From the NCBI GenBank assembly GCA_017311315.1, contig CM029669.1:5431055-5495054 (forward strand): a stretch of DNA of 64,000 nt. Direction: 5' to 3'. The notes beneath the pieces were generated by a model. It was given only the letters and a program-made list of their open reading frames with translations, searched no databases and was not told where the DNA came from. Positions 23,830 to 35,770 of this stretch are shown here, piece after piece; the first letter of the stretch is position 1; each line of letters begins with the position of its first letter. Made by a program: the position numbers and the translations under genes. The stretch is from Dendrocalamus latiflorus. Taxonomy: Eukaryota; Streptophyta; Magnoliopsida; Poales; Poaceae.

Positions 23830-24360
23830 CTCAGTCGCCGTTTTCGATCCAACAGTCTGCACTGACGGTATTATTTTCAACTATAAGTATTGTTTTGACT
23901 TACTGTATTAAATTCAGCAATTTCAATCTATTTACTGTATTTCCTTAAATGCTGTTTTATGCAAACTAACCCTATAAGCCTTCCATTGAAGCCTTTATCA
24001 TTATGATGCATTTTCTCCATGTGATTTGCGGAGTACAAGTTTGTACTCACCTTGCAATCTCCACACAGAGAAGGACGACGTCGACTAAGGTGAAGATCTG
24101 GACGAGTAGGCCGCGTCATACTATCGTCTGCCTGTGGGCAGGCTCAATGGGCTTCTTCCGCTTCGGTTTTTCTTCCGCTGCTTATGTTTAATTTTTGGCT
24201 TATGTGCCGTGGATGTAAACTTTGGCAATTATGCCCATATTTAATTAATAAAGGTCATTATGGTTGATATTTATCTTTGTTGTTCACTGTGTGCACTAGC
24301 TGATCCTGGACTAGTGCGATTCACATAGAGGATCCAGGAGTTGTTGCTCCGGGTTCCGAC
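23830..24360 (+). repeat. LTR fragment, family of the 6.6 kb solo LTR
   Basis: The end CCGGGTTCCGACA (24348-24360) and preceding bases are the reverse complement of the start of the solo LTR at 6591, including the GCACTAGTCCAGGATC and CTAGTGCACACAG blocks. Only the last ~530 bases of the LTR, in forward direction on the plus strand, remain; the left edge is ragged. It separates two SIRE remnants of opposite orientation. Confidence 0.8.
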
Positions 24361-25711
24361 AGCAGCATTCCTGGACCAAGTACATTGATATTAGATACAC
24401 TTCCTTAGAGACCATGTAGAGAAGGGTGATATAGTGCTCCAGTTTGTGGAGAGTGACCACCAGTTGGCTGATATCTTTACTAAGCCTTGGATAGCTCTAG
24501 GTTTTCAGCCTTGCGGGGAGAGCTTGGGTGGTTTGTCCTTATGAACTGTTGTGAGGGGGAGCTCTGTGCTCTACGCTTTATCTTACTTATATGCTCCTGT
24601 TCTCATTTTGTTGCATTGCATATGGGTGCATTCAGGTTAGTCTTTCTTGTATAGATTAGAGTGGTTCTCTTGTCTTGTTGCTTAGACTTCTTCCTCTCAT
24701 CTTGTGGTTCTAGGATGCTGCTTATTAGCTGTCTCTCTTCTCACTAGGTTGAGCTCACTCACTTCATATAGGTTCTAGCGAGGGTTGGGCCACCCTTGGG
24801 TAGACAGGGAACGTGTTTGCTCCTTAGTGTGTTAGAAGAGCAGCTGATAGTACTAGTATTATCTATATCTTGTCTATGCTTTAAGGACTATTTTTTCTGA
24901 TTTCTTGCCAGCTTCTCGTTTTTATAGCTTTGGTTCAGGGGGAGTTCATTTGGGAGCTTCTGGAGCTTAATATTGACATAACTCAACTTGAACTACAAGT
25001 GCATCACATGTTGAGGGGGAGTTGGATTTTCTTGCATTTCAGCATTCTGCATTGTAATATAACTACATGGAGCCCTAATTATTATCCTTTTATGACATGT
25101 TTACAATGCTTTACACCTTGCCATGATTCGTGCTAAATTGCTAGATTTATCATGACTTTACATGTGTAGTCAAACCTTTGCCATGATAGGTTGATTAACA
25201 TTGCACAACTTGAATTAAATCATATCATGTTAGCTGTTAAGACTAGTCTGTCTTTAGTTATCCTTTTATGATTCATGCCATGTCAAAAGGCTAAGTTGAG
25301 TCTTGAACCTTTATTGAGCTTTAGATTGAGCTATACTAGTTCTTGCTCTTAAACTACATTCAGTAAAAGCAAAAAGATCTCTTTTGTGCGAAAGAACAGA
25401 TCTCACCAATTCTTTCTCATGAGACTGCTTACCATTGCACTAGGCATGAACTCAGGTGGAGTTTTGGATGACCAAGATCATCTCCTTAAGCTTCTTGCTT
25501 GGAGTAGTCGCATAAGGCTTGAGATCAAGCACATGACTAAAATTTTGGTTGGAAACGACTATGAGTTTCAAAGAAAAACATGTCCATTGTGCTAAATTTG
25601 CTTAACTACAAAAAGAACTAAGTATTTGAACAAATGATTCATTCTTGAACTTGTAGCACTCTAAATTGACTCCATTCTAGCTTCTTGATTCCACTTAGAT
25701 TATTGACATAG
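24361..25711 (+). mobile_element. SIRE-type copia remnant (RNase H end and 3' region)
   Basis: It opens with the RNase H C-terminus in broken frame (QHSWTKYIDIRYTSLE, then a stop). The following kilobase is the non-coding 3' region; for example 25515-25680 is a clear reverse-complement match to 20515-20680. The element is interrupted at 25712 by LTR A, so its own LTR is not seen. Confidence 0.88.
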
Positions 25712-28700
25712 TGTAACATCCAAAAATTTCAAGTATTCAAAAATGTGGAGTTTTTAAAATTTTTCTTGCATTTTTCCAGCACTCAAATTTCTTCTGAGTA
25801 TTTGTTTGAAATCTTTTTGAGTTTTGCGCCACACAAATTAATAACCAAGAATACTCCCAAATGCAAATAATAATCTTTAAAATTATATGAACGGAAAAAT
25901 GTCATTACAAATCATGAATAAAAAATACCAACATCTTGAATTCAAATTCGGGACAATAAAATGAGTCCAAAAAGAATATTAGAATATGCCTATAAAAAAT
26001 CTAAACCAAAAAGAAAATCTCTCCCTTTAATTCAATTAGTAAACCAAAAATCCAAGGATGAATATTCAAAATTTATACGTATTTACAATTCATAACAAAT
26101 TAATGTCGAAATCGAAATCCAAGGGCAAGCGGAATAAAATAGAAAATAGATAAATGATAGATTTTGTAGCTAGATATTTGAAACAAGAATTAAATTAAAC
26201 TGAAATCAATAATCGAATGTGAAATAGAAATCCAATTTAAAATTTTAATTTCCAAGTTTTCTTAAGCCTTTATTTCCTCATTCTTTCCCTCCTTATTCTT
26301 ACACATGGGCCCGGCCCCACCACCTCTCTCCTTTTCTCCCCCGGTTTCTCTTTTACTCCCCCTCCTCCTTTTCTCTCTGCCCGCGGACCCCTCCCCTCCT
26401 TTCTTTTCTTCCTGCTTCTCCCCTGCACTGCTCGCCGTGCACCTGCTCCCCATTCCATTGCCAGGCCTCGCGTCACCCGGCCCCAGTCGTCCTGTGCGTC
26501 GTCGCCTCCGCATCAGCAACGTCGCCTCATCCCCGTCGCCGACCTGCCCCACGTCGCCTCACCGAACCACCCCAGTCCCGCGCCCATGCCCTGCCGCCCT
26601 CTGCGCGCTGCACGTCGTCGTTGCCATCCCGCTCCCTGAGCTTGGTTGTCGGCTACAGGGGCTCCACAACGGCTGTCAGGCACCCAGATTTTACAATCCG
26701 GATTCCTCTGTGATTCCACCGCACTATTCCCTGGATCAGTAGATAGTGCTCACAGTTACAGTAATGGATATCAAATTTCATATCATGCGGAAGCTAAAGT
26801 AAATTAATAGACTTACTCATGGGCCGATTAGGCTGAAATCAATAAATTGCAGCAGCGGAATGAAGCACACAGGTGGGACCTTCAGGACATGCCCACAGGC
26901 AGCCAACTGGAGGTTCGCGACCTAGCCCTTGACATCTTCATCTTCTCTGCCAGCATGTCCAATCGTGTTGCTGAGGCGAGGTGATCTGATTCCTGATTCT
27001 GAATTTGTCCCTAAAGCGAGTGTGAGCACAAACCACCGTGCTCCGCGAGCCAATACACAGAATGCAAATAAATAGTATGCATGGCTTGTCAAAGGAGAGG
27101 CTCGGGTTATTTTATTTGCCAAAAATCGCTTTTAGCAGCATTATTGTTATTTAACCATAATGTTATTATTGCTACCTAAACCTCCACACAACAATTGCCA
27201 TAATTGACTTAATCCACCGAAAATACACTTTCTTTATTGACTGTTGTCTAAAACTCCAAACAGCGAGTGATATCATTTGACTAGTCCACCGATCTTACTC
27301 TTTCTATATTGATTGCTATCTAAGATTCTAACAGGGAGTGACATCATTTAATTGATCCACCGAACCCACACTTTCTATATTCCGTGCTGTCAAAGCTCCA
27401 AACAGCATATATCATCCATTATACAATCCACCAATCAATTGCTGCCTAAGACTCCAAGCAGTGAGCGTCATCCTTTATTTTAGATCTGCCAATATCTTTT
27501 GTATTCTAAATTCCTAACCATCCAATCTTGTGGTTATTAATCACCTACTCTTCATTTCTAAATTCCAGTGATTAACTAACACCATTGCTTTTAAATCCAC
27601 CGAAATCATTCGTATTGAATCCTTTTGTTATTGATTCAAAACCATAATTAATTATTCCAATAATCAATCTCATTTTTCATTATCTATCACTAACTAATCC
27701 ACAAGTATACCTCCACCAAAAACATCAATGATCAAATCTACGACTCACTAGTATACATCCACCGAGAATACACTTTGTCAAGATTATAATCCACTAATTG
27801 TTATGAATCCTCCAATATTCTCAGAAATTCAATTCATCCATGTAGTATTTAATCCAATCCTATTAATTCCCATTATCGCCAATGTCTTCCAAGAATTTAT
27901 ATTAATCATCAGTGTAGTAATCCAGCAATTACCTTTGCACTCCCTAAATCTCCAAAAATCATTTAAATCATCTATCTAGCCTATATATTCATTTAGGCTC
28001 CACCAATTTATTTCTCCCAGAATCCACACTATCATTTTCACCACTATAATTGACATGAATCCACCAACAACTTTATGCGATTAACCTAACAACCATCTTC
28101 TTTTCTTACGACTCCATCTATATTTCCTGACATTTTATTTTGTGAAAAGTGCCATCATTATTTAAAAATACAATACATAAAAATTTCCTGAGACCTAGCA
28201 GATTTGCATAAAAACCATAATGTGTAAAGGAATGCAATAATAATAGCGATCTAGATGCCATCCACCATTACATGGCATCCGCACCATATGCTAACATTTC
28301 AGCGTTATAACCGCTTACATTACCACTGAGACGACACCCAGGACCACTCAAATCAGAGCTTTCCACTGCCCTCCACTTTTCCATTTCCACCCACAAAGCT
28401 TTTGAAATAGAACTATATCTGGTTAAGTTCCCATGTCTGCCCTTGACCGTGGGCACGGATATTCGAATAGTTTTGACTCTGCAGAGTTTGCACACTTTAC
28501 CCACAAGAGACAGTTTACTCGTTGCCCACACCATTCCTTAGTCATGCGGTTGAGCCAACCATCACAGTAACCGTTCAAAGTACCTCGCCCCTTCCATCAT
28601 CTCACCCCTATGAGCTTGGCCCGCTTGCGGCAGGTCTCATAGGTTGTGCGGGATGTTCTCCTTCTGAACGCCTAGCAGCTGGCTACCCACACCGCTAGCA

Positions 28701-30610
28701 CGCCACAGCAGAACTTCACCCTCTACGAGTGTCCCGTTCAAGCCGTCACCCAGACAGCCGCTTGCATTACCTCACCTCCTCCACCTATGATGATGACTTT
28801 CAGGGTTCGGTAAAATCTACTAAGCCAAGTTGTACTTTACAGACTTGTGGTTGCACTTGTTTTACACAGGAGGTCATGACAAGATTCAGTCCTTAGGGTT
28901 ATCTGGGCGGTTGTACCACAAACCACACTCTCGTGCACCCCAGCACCATACCTCTGAACCATCCGCCCAGATAAATAAGCAATTTGAGGTTTGTGGGAGC
29001 ATAAAATAACCATATCCAACATACACCAGTCATTACCACCATGACTACCCAACTAATTTTTCTCTGAATTAAAAGTGATGCTTCGGCGCTCTCGCGCCCA
29101 TAAGTACGTAAGCAATTCTAAGCATGGCATATAATTACGGACTTATTTTCGAAAGGTTACTATTATAATTTTGCTAGGGCGACAAGGTTCACATGTTCAA
29201 ATATTTCAAAGGAGGAGTAATATTAATCAAGTTAGATAATAGGCATTTAACTAGAATTCTCTATTAAACATATATTTGCATATAAAATAACAGCATGCAA
29301 TTTGATAATTTAAAACAAAAGTAATTTGCAGAAAATGCAGGTTCAACATGATCAAAGTATTGACTCGCCTGGCGCGGTTTGCCGCGGTCTTGAGCTCACA
29401 CAAATCCTTTTAATGTGATGGGCTTGAATTTTTGATCTTCGCCTTTATCTGGATCTGGGTCTTGCTTGATTCCGATAAATCTTCCGGACTCCAGTTTCTA
29501 ATTATGCGGCAAACGACTGAATCCAAATAAAAGCAAATAACTCAAAAGATCCAAATAAATCCGAATAAACTCGATTTATTATAAGTTAATGGGTGATTTC
29601 AGGAAAGGTCTGCGGTAGGGTACGATGACTTGATCTTTTTATTGACAATTTCTTTTATCATTTTTGTATTTATCAAGGAAGTTTAATGAGTTAGATTAGA
29701 CCCATGAATCGGTGCATAAGGTTAGTGGAGCATTGTTTTGTCGATCGCTAATACTCAGGGCATATGCTATATGCGATCTACACAATTTTTAGTTTGCTGA
29801 GTTTAAGTTTAGAACCTAGATTTATAGCACTTTGTGGTACAATATTTTATGTATCTTCAGTTATCACTAGGCTAAGTTTAATTTGAACTACGATCTAATT
29901 ATACGGGTCGTAGCTTGCTATACTCAATCATGCTTGACATTATTATGTACTAAATCTAACATTGAGATTTAATTGGTGGCACCATCATCATTTTGTCTAT
30001 ACTTTGTTATTATTATTAGACTTAGCTTTATTTATTTATCGATGACATGCTAGTGATAACTACTATTTACGTAACTACATTAGGTAGCTTATTTTTAACA
30101 TTTGCTGACCTAAGGGTTACTCTATTGTTATTGCTACATATATACACATATATCTTTCTAATAGGACACTTCTACTTGAAGACGCCTTTCTGATAAAAGG
30201 TTACTATCAATTTATGTACCTTTTAAAGACATAGGAGTGACAACCATATTTTAGACGACTACATTTTACACTAAACAGAGGTACCCCTAAAAGTAAATCT
30301 AGATTTGACGTACAATAATCCCAGGCTACATCTTTATTTTGCATGAATCTTAATGCTACGGTTTAACTTAATTTATCCTTACCTCATATTTTATTTATGT
30401 TTTAATTTGCATTCCCATTAATTATTTAAATTTTACCTAACTATTTTCCCTTAATCCTTAATTGTCCATATGCTCACAATTCCATATTTTAGATATAGGT
30501 AAATTTTATTTGAACCTAAATCAGTTACCTTATCTCCTGGGATTAATTCCTAATTATGCTCCATTGAAAATGGCTCAAGAAAATGGGATAGCATAATAAA
30601 AGGAAAAAGG

Positions 30611-30685
30611 GTGCAGTGAAGGGAGTCGAACCTGGGACCTCACGGTGAGAGTGGTAAGCCACAAGCATCGGTGACCAAATGAGCC
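30611..30685 (-). other. tRNA-like segment in LTR B
   Basis: On the minus strand it starts GGCTCATTTGGTCAC, resembling an A box, and 40-odd bases later has GGTTCGACTCCC, an almost perfect B box, ending in CTGCACC and then a T-rich run. About 75 nt, the length of a tRNA. The stems are imperfect, so it is tRNA-derived or SINE-like, not a working tRNA gene. Confidence 0.5.
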
Positions 30686-31521
30686 TCGTGTGTTTCCTGA
30701 CTGATGAAGGGGGAGACACTAAATAAGGCAACGCTTGGGCCTGGGGCATGACCGGAGTGAAGGAGGGGGCCGGTGAAATGGGTTGCTGGGGGTGCTGGGA
30801 AGCCATGGGAGGTCACGCTTGGGCCCTGGTGACATCGGTGAAGAGCGGGCGAACATGAGAAGTGGCCGGCGGCGGGGTCAAACTGCACGGCGGTGACCGG
30901 GGAGGAGAAGGAGGGAAAGTGGGGCGCGCAGAAGCTACACGGGGTCAAGGGGAGTCTCACCATGCGGTTCTTCGGGCAAGAGAGGGCCGGAGATGGGCTG
31001 GCACCAGGAGCTTGCGGAGGCGCAGCGGAGTTCATGTCGCCGGCGAGGCCACGGTAATCGAGCCGAGGTGCTGTGGGAAGTAAACGGAGGTGGAGGCGGC
31101 GGTTTTGGCCGGCGGTGAGGAGGAAAGCGATTCCGGCGAGCTCGGCGCACGAAAATCCAATTGGGTGGAAGGGGAGGGAGAGGAGAGGTGGGGACGCGAT
31201 ATGGCGTGGTGCACTTGGCCGGAGATAGCCGGAGCGGCTGGGACGGCGCGGAGGCGTAAGCGGCGGCGGGTGCCCTCGGGCGAAACCGGCAAAATGGGAG
31301 GAGAAAGGGGGTTGCAAGGAGAGAGGAAAGGAGGTGGCTCGGGGCCTTATAGGCGAACACGCGCGCGCGAGAGGGCAGAGCCGGGGTGTGGGCAGCGGCG
31401 TGGCCGGACGGCGAGGCAGGGCGGCAGGGCATGGCGCCGGTCGGGTGATGGTGACAGGGCAGCGACTGCGCGGGATTCGGGGAGATCTGAACTTGACAAC
31501 ACGGCGCATGCTTGCCTCGAG

Positions 31522-32934
31522 TGAAGGAATGCGTGTAGGCTACGATAGTAGAAAACAAAAACTTTTCTACCGCGCACACCAGGACATCATGCTAAGGAGG
31601 CATCATGGATCGTTACCACTAGACGCGCAGCGCAGCGGAAGAAGAGTTGGAGAAGCCGATCGAACCACGCGCGTCGAGGTAGTAGTGGAAGTAGCCGATC
31701 GTCCCGAATAGATCGTCTCCTCCACGCGATCAACCACACCACGAGCAGATCCAATCTGTAGGTTGTTGATGCCGATCAACGCCGCAACGAGCAGCGCCTC
31801 CACCGGTATCCACACGTCCGGGGCTGGAACGCCGATCGTGAGTGTACCAGCACTCGCGAGCGGCTAGGGTTTGGTTCGGGAGGTGGCGGCTAGGGTTTGG
31901 CTCGGGATTAACAGAAGCATACACCCCTCAGCCCCTCGCCTCCATATATATAGACCTCCTCACTTGGGCCTCGTGGACCGAGGCCCAATAGGAGTCTATC
32001 CGGATCTCTATCCGAATTGAGCCCACATCCGAATCACATTCGAATTAGTGTTCCAACCCGTTAAGTGTGCGACCCTGTAGGTTCACGTATACTTGGTCGC
32101 GACCCGGAAACGCCTTTCCGGTCACCCTGTTAATAGCGGCCTCTAGTAAGACATATTAACCCCAAAGTATACGTAAAGATCATATCGGCTGAACCTGTAA
32201 TGTTCTCATGTACGAATCCCTTTGCCTCACGATATAAATTGAGCTCAAGGCAAGACCTGTGTCATCCTCTTAATAGCTCAGTCACTCTCTCGATTCCGTG
32301 ATGGATTATAAACTTGTGATTGACTCCTCAATCACCTTGGCATGGCCATGCACTTTCATAATCCATTACATCGAGGGGCCCAGAGATATCTCTCCCATAA
32401 GGAGGGGCAAATTCTATCTTGATCATTCACATCCCACTACATGTTTCATGGCAAACCCGAAGACTACTTTTATGACTACCCAGTTACGGAGTAGTGTTTA
32501 GTAGTCCCAAAATAAGCTACTACGCATGTTGGGAACCATGATGATCTCAAGTCTAAGGATTCTACATAAACACTACTTGAGACCAACTGATGACACATGG
32601 AATCTCTGCCGTGTCTCATGGCGGGTCTATCCAACATATGTTCACTAACACATGTCCATATTATTGATTTGGTATCACCATACCATGATCCATGAGACAT
32701 GATCATCAATCAATACATATGCTGATCTTTGAATCATATTTGTTCCTCATAAGATATATGATCAAGGATCATTTAGAAATAGCAACATTTTAGCATTAAG
32801 AGTCTCATGAATAAGTCACATACTCATTGATCAATAATGATAATGTCTATTTCAAGGAACAAAGCAATGTATCATAAACATAGTATGTGATATATTCAAC
32901 ATCTCCATGTTGCCTCAAGGGCATATCACCAACA
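31522..32934 (-). mobile_element. Copia solo LTR, Angela/Houba-like, TSD TCGAG
   Basis: On the minus strand it starts TGTTGGTGATATGCCC and ends CATTCCTTCA. A perfect duplication TCGAG flanks it (31517-31521, 32935-32939). Length 1413 bp. The GATATGCCC-x-x-GAGGCAA start is typical of Angela/Houba-type grass copia LTRs. A TATATATA box lies at about 31946-31953, followed by a leader with two AAACCCTAGCCGC repeats. Nested in LTR B, it is the youngest insertion of this stack. Confidence 0.92.
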
Positions 32935-34390
32935 TCGAGGACAGGGCGAGACAGAGAGCAACGAGAGAGAGACGAAGGAAAGCGACGTGGAGCAAGCGTG
33001 GCCATGAGACAGAGGAAAAAGAAGTGGGAGCTTCGGTGCAGAGAGGAGAAAAGAAAGAGAGGAGGAGGAGGGGTCAGGATGCTTGGGCCACATGGCAGAG
33101 AGAGGGGAAAAGAAAAATGGAAAGAAAAATGGAAAGGTTCAGGCATTTTCTCAATTTTGGATTTTAATTTAAATTTTAGTTCTCATTAAGACTTGTTAAT
33201 TCTGAGTTTTGCTTAATGTTAAATGCAAATTTTTGGTTCAAACATTCAGATACAAAAATCTAATACGCCTATATTGTTGATTCTATTTGGTTTGCTCTCG
33301 GATGTCGACTTTGATATTACTTTGTTCTAAACTGTATAATTAAATTTTTAAGATCCAGCCTTGGGGTTTTGTATGCTAGTTGAATTTAAAAGAAAAGGTT
33401 TTTGGTTTAACCATTATAATATTCTTTCTGGTGTCATTTTATTAACACCGACATTGATCTTAGATTTGGATAATATTTCTTAATATTTTATTTTGCATGC
33501 CACAAAACCCGAAAGATTTCAAGTAAATATTCAAAAGAAATTCTGAACCCTCAGCAAAATGCAAGAAAAGTTTTAAAATATTTCATATTTTTGAATATCC
33601 AAACTTTGGGATGTTACAACGGCTTTCCCCCCACTCTATAAGTGACATTCGACCGCATCCCGGCCTCCCCCGCACCCTCCCATCTCTTCTTTCCCAGCGT
33701 CGTGAGCTCGCCGCCGTAGCACTTCCCACACAACTCAGTTGCTCCAGCCATCTAGTCCCCGAATCAAGAGCATCTCAGCGATCCTTCACTCCTCAACCGC
33801 CTACCTACTGAACCAATTTGATCTCCGTGCTCCGACGCCCGCCGCCCCAACCATTTTCCCCAATTTTCGGCCGCCGCCGCCATTGCTGTCGCCAGCACCT
33901 CCCCTGTGGACCTCTCGCCAATTCTTCCTTGTGGGAGCTTCACCACGGCGCCCAGAGCTCTGCCGACCACCGGCCGAAGCCCCCGCCGCCTGTACGTCGC
34001 CGGCGCCATGCGCAAGGCCACGCCGCCAGCTCCCCACGGATTTGCTCCGACTCAGCCCAACGCATGGTGAGACTTCTCTTGACCCCGTGTAGCTCCTGCG
34101 CGCCCCGCCCTCTTCTTTCTCCCTTCCGGCCGCCGGCCTCCCCCTCTCCACCTCACCGCCGGCCGCCCCGCGCCGACGCCCGCCCGCCTCGCCGCCGCTC
34201 TAACCACCGTGCCAGCGCCATTAGATACCTCCTGCTCTGGGCAACCCGTTTCACCGGTTGCGCAAGCCTCTTCGGCCACCGCCTGCCGCTGGCGACGCCA
34301 GCACCGAGCGCCGCCAGGTCTCCTCTATTTTGCCCCCCGTTTCCACAGCTCTTGTAATTTCTAGCGCCTCCCCTATCAGCCCAGGTCATC

Positions 34391-34466
34391 GGCCCACTTG
34401 GCTACCAGAGCACACGTGATGAACAGAGCCCCTAGGTCCCGAGTTCGACTCCCACCAGCCGCACCC
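34391..34466 (+). other. tRNA-like segment in LTR A
   Basis: GGCCCACTTGGCTACC resembles a tRNA D-arm/A box, GAGTTCGACTCCC (34441-34453) is a B box, and the segment ends in CGCACC before a run of C and T. It is 76 nt and sits just after the GC-rich leader, as in LTR B. Several stem positions do not pair. Confidence 0.5.
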
Positions 34467-34920
34467 CTTTTCTTCTTTTTATTCTGATTTTCTTTAACCC
34501 AATTCAAGTAAGAAAAATCAAGGAAAGTTTCGGAATGATTTAGAGAAGTTAATAAAATTCAAATAGAATGTAAATGGGATTATTTAAAGATTTAAATTTG
34601 AATTAGCTCATATATGATTAATTATATGGTTTGAATAATTATTTCAAAGATTCATTATTAATCAAAGATATTGATAAGGGCATTATGATTTTGATTAAAT
34701 ATCCAAAGTTAACAGAGACTACCCTCAGTTAAAATATAAACATATATTCCCTAAATAATTATCATACCATGAAATAAATCTTAATGATAGACTTTTGCTA
34801 AATGGCAGATATTGAAATGTGACTCTATGGAACAATCTTTGCCCAGATAAATAAATTTAAATTAAAATAAAACTAAGCCTAATAATAACTAAAGTAGTAG
34901 ACAAAATAACAAAGGTGTCA

Positions 34921-35770
34921 TTAACTAAATCTTAACATTAGGTTTAATAGGTAATGCGATAAGTATGATTGCATATAACAAGCTAGGACCCGTATAAATG
35001 AATCCTAATTCAACTTAAATTATGCTTAACAATATCCAAAGGTACATAAAATATCGTACTACAAAATGCTATAAACACAAACTATAAGATTAATTTGATA
35101 AGCTAAAAATTTTATACATCGCTATATATGACTTATGCCCTGAAGATTAACGCTCGACAAAATAATACCCAGTTAGATTTGTACACCAACTCACAGATCT
35201 AACCTAACTCATGGAACTTCCTTGATAAATACAAAAATGATAAAAGAGATTATTAATAAAAAGATCAATTCATCATATTCTGCCACCGACCTTGCCTTAA
35301 ATCACCCAAATCACCCATTAAGTCATAATAAAACTAAATTGAATTTAGTTTAATTAACTAAATCTTAACATTAGGTTTAATAGGTAATACGATAAGTATG
35401 ATTGCATATAACAAGCTAGGACCCGTATAAATGAATCCTAATTCAACTTAAATTATGCTTAACAATATCCAAAGGTACATAAAATATCGTACTACAAAAT
35501 GCTATAAACACAAACTATAAGATTAATTTGGTAAGCTAAAAATTTTATACATCGCTATATATGACTTATGCCCTGAAGATTAACGATCGACAAAATAATA
35601 CCCAGTTAGATTTGTACACCAACTCACAGATCTAACATAACTCATAGAACTTCCTTGATAAATACAAAAATGATAAAATAGATTATTAATAAAAAGATCA
35701 ATTCATCGTATTCTGCCACCGACCTTGCCTTAAATCACCCAATAACTCATAATAAAGCTAAATTGAATTT
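34921..35770. repeat. 433-bp tandem duplication in LTR A
   Basis: TTAACTAAATCTTAACATTA starts at 34921 and again at 35354; the following ~415 bases are nearly identical, differing by a few substitutions. Confidence 0.95.

Larger units (their letters stand above)
26674..33618 (-). mobile_element. Long LTR 'B', solo, TSD ACGGC
   Basis: Its plus-strand ends are TGTCAGGCAC and GGGATGTTACA, with a perfect 5-bp duplication ACGGC at 26669-26673 and 33619-33623. It lies in LTR A in opposite orientation. Its content mirrors A: TATA-like CCTATAAGG near 31351-31360 on the minus strand, GC-rich leader (31500-30700), tRNA-like segment, AT-rich 3' half. A copia solo LTR (31522-32934) is inserted; without it B is 5532 bp. 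No retrotransposon proteins are present. Confidence 0.85.

Noticed and set aside
30640..31509. 289-codon minus-strand frame in the GC-rich part of LTR B
   Set aside because: Proline/serine-rich, overlapped by long frames on the other strand, and not kept in LTRs A and D; it reflects base composition.
34391..34466. Functional tRNA gene
   Set aside because: A and B boxes are visible but acceptor and T stems do not pair well, and the same segment recurs inside LTRs.
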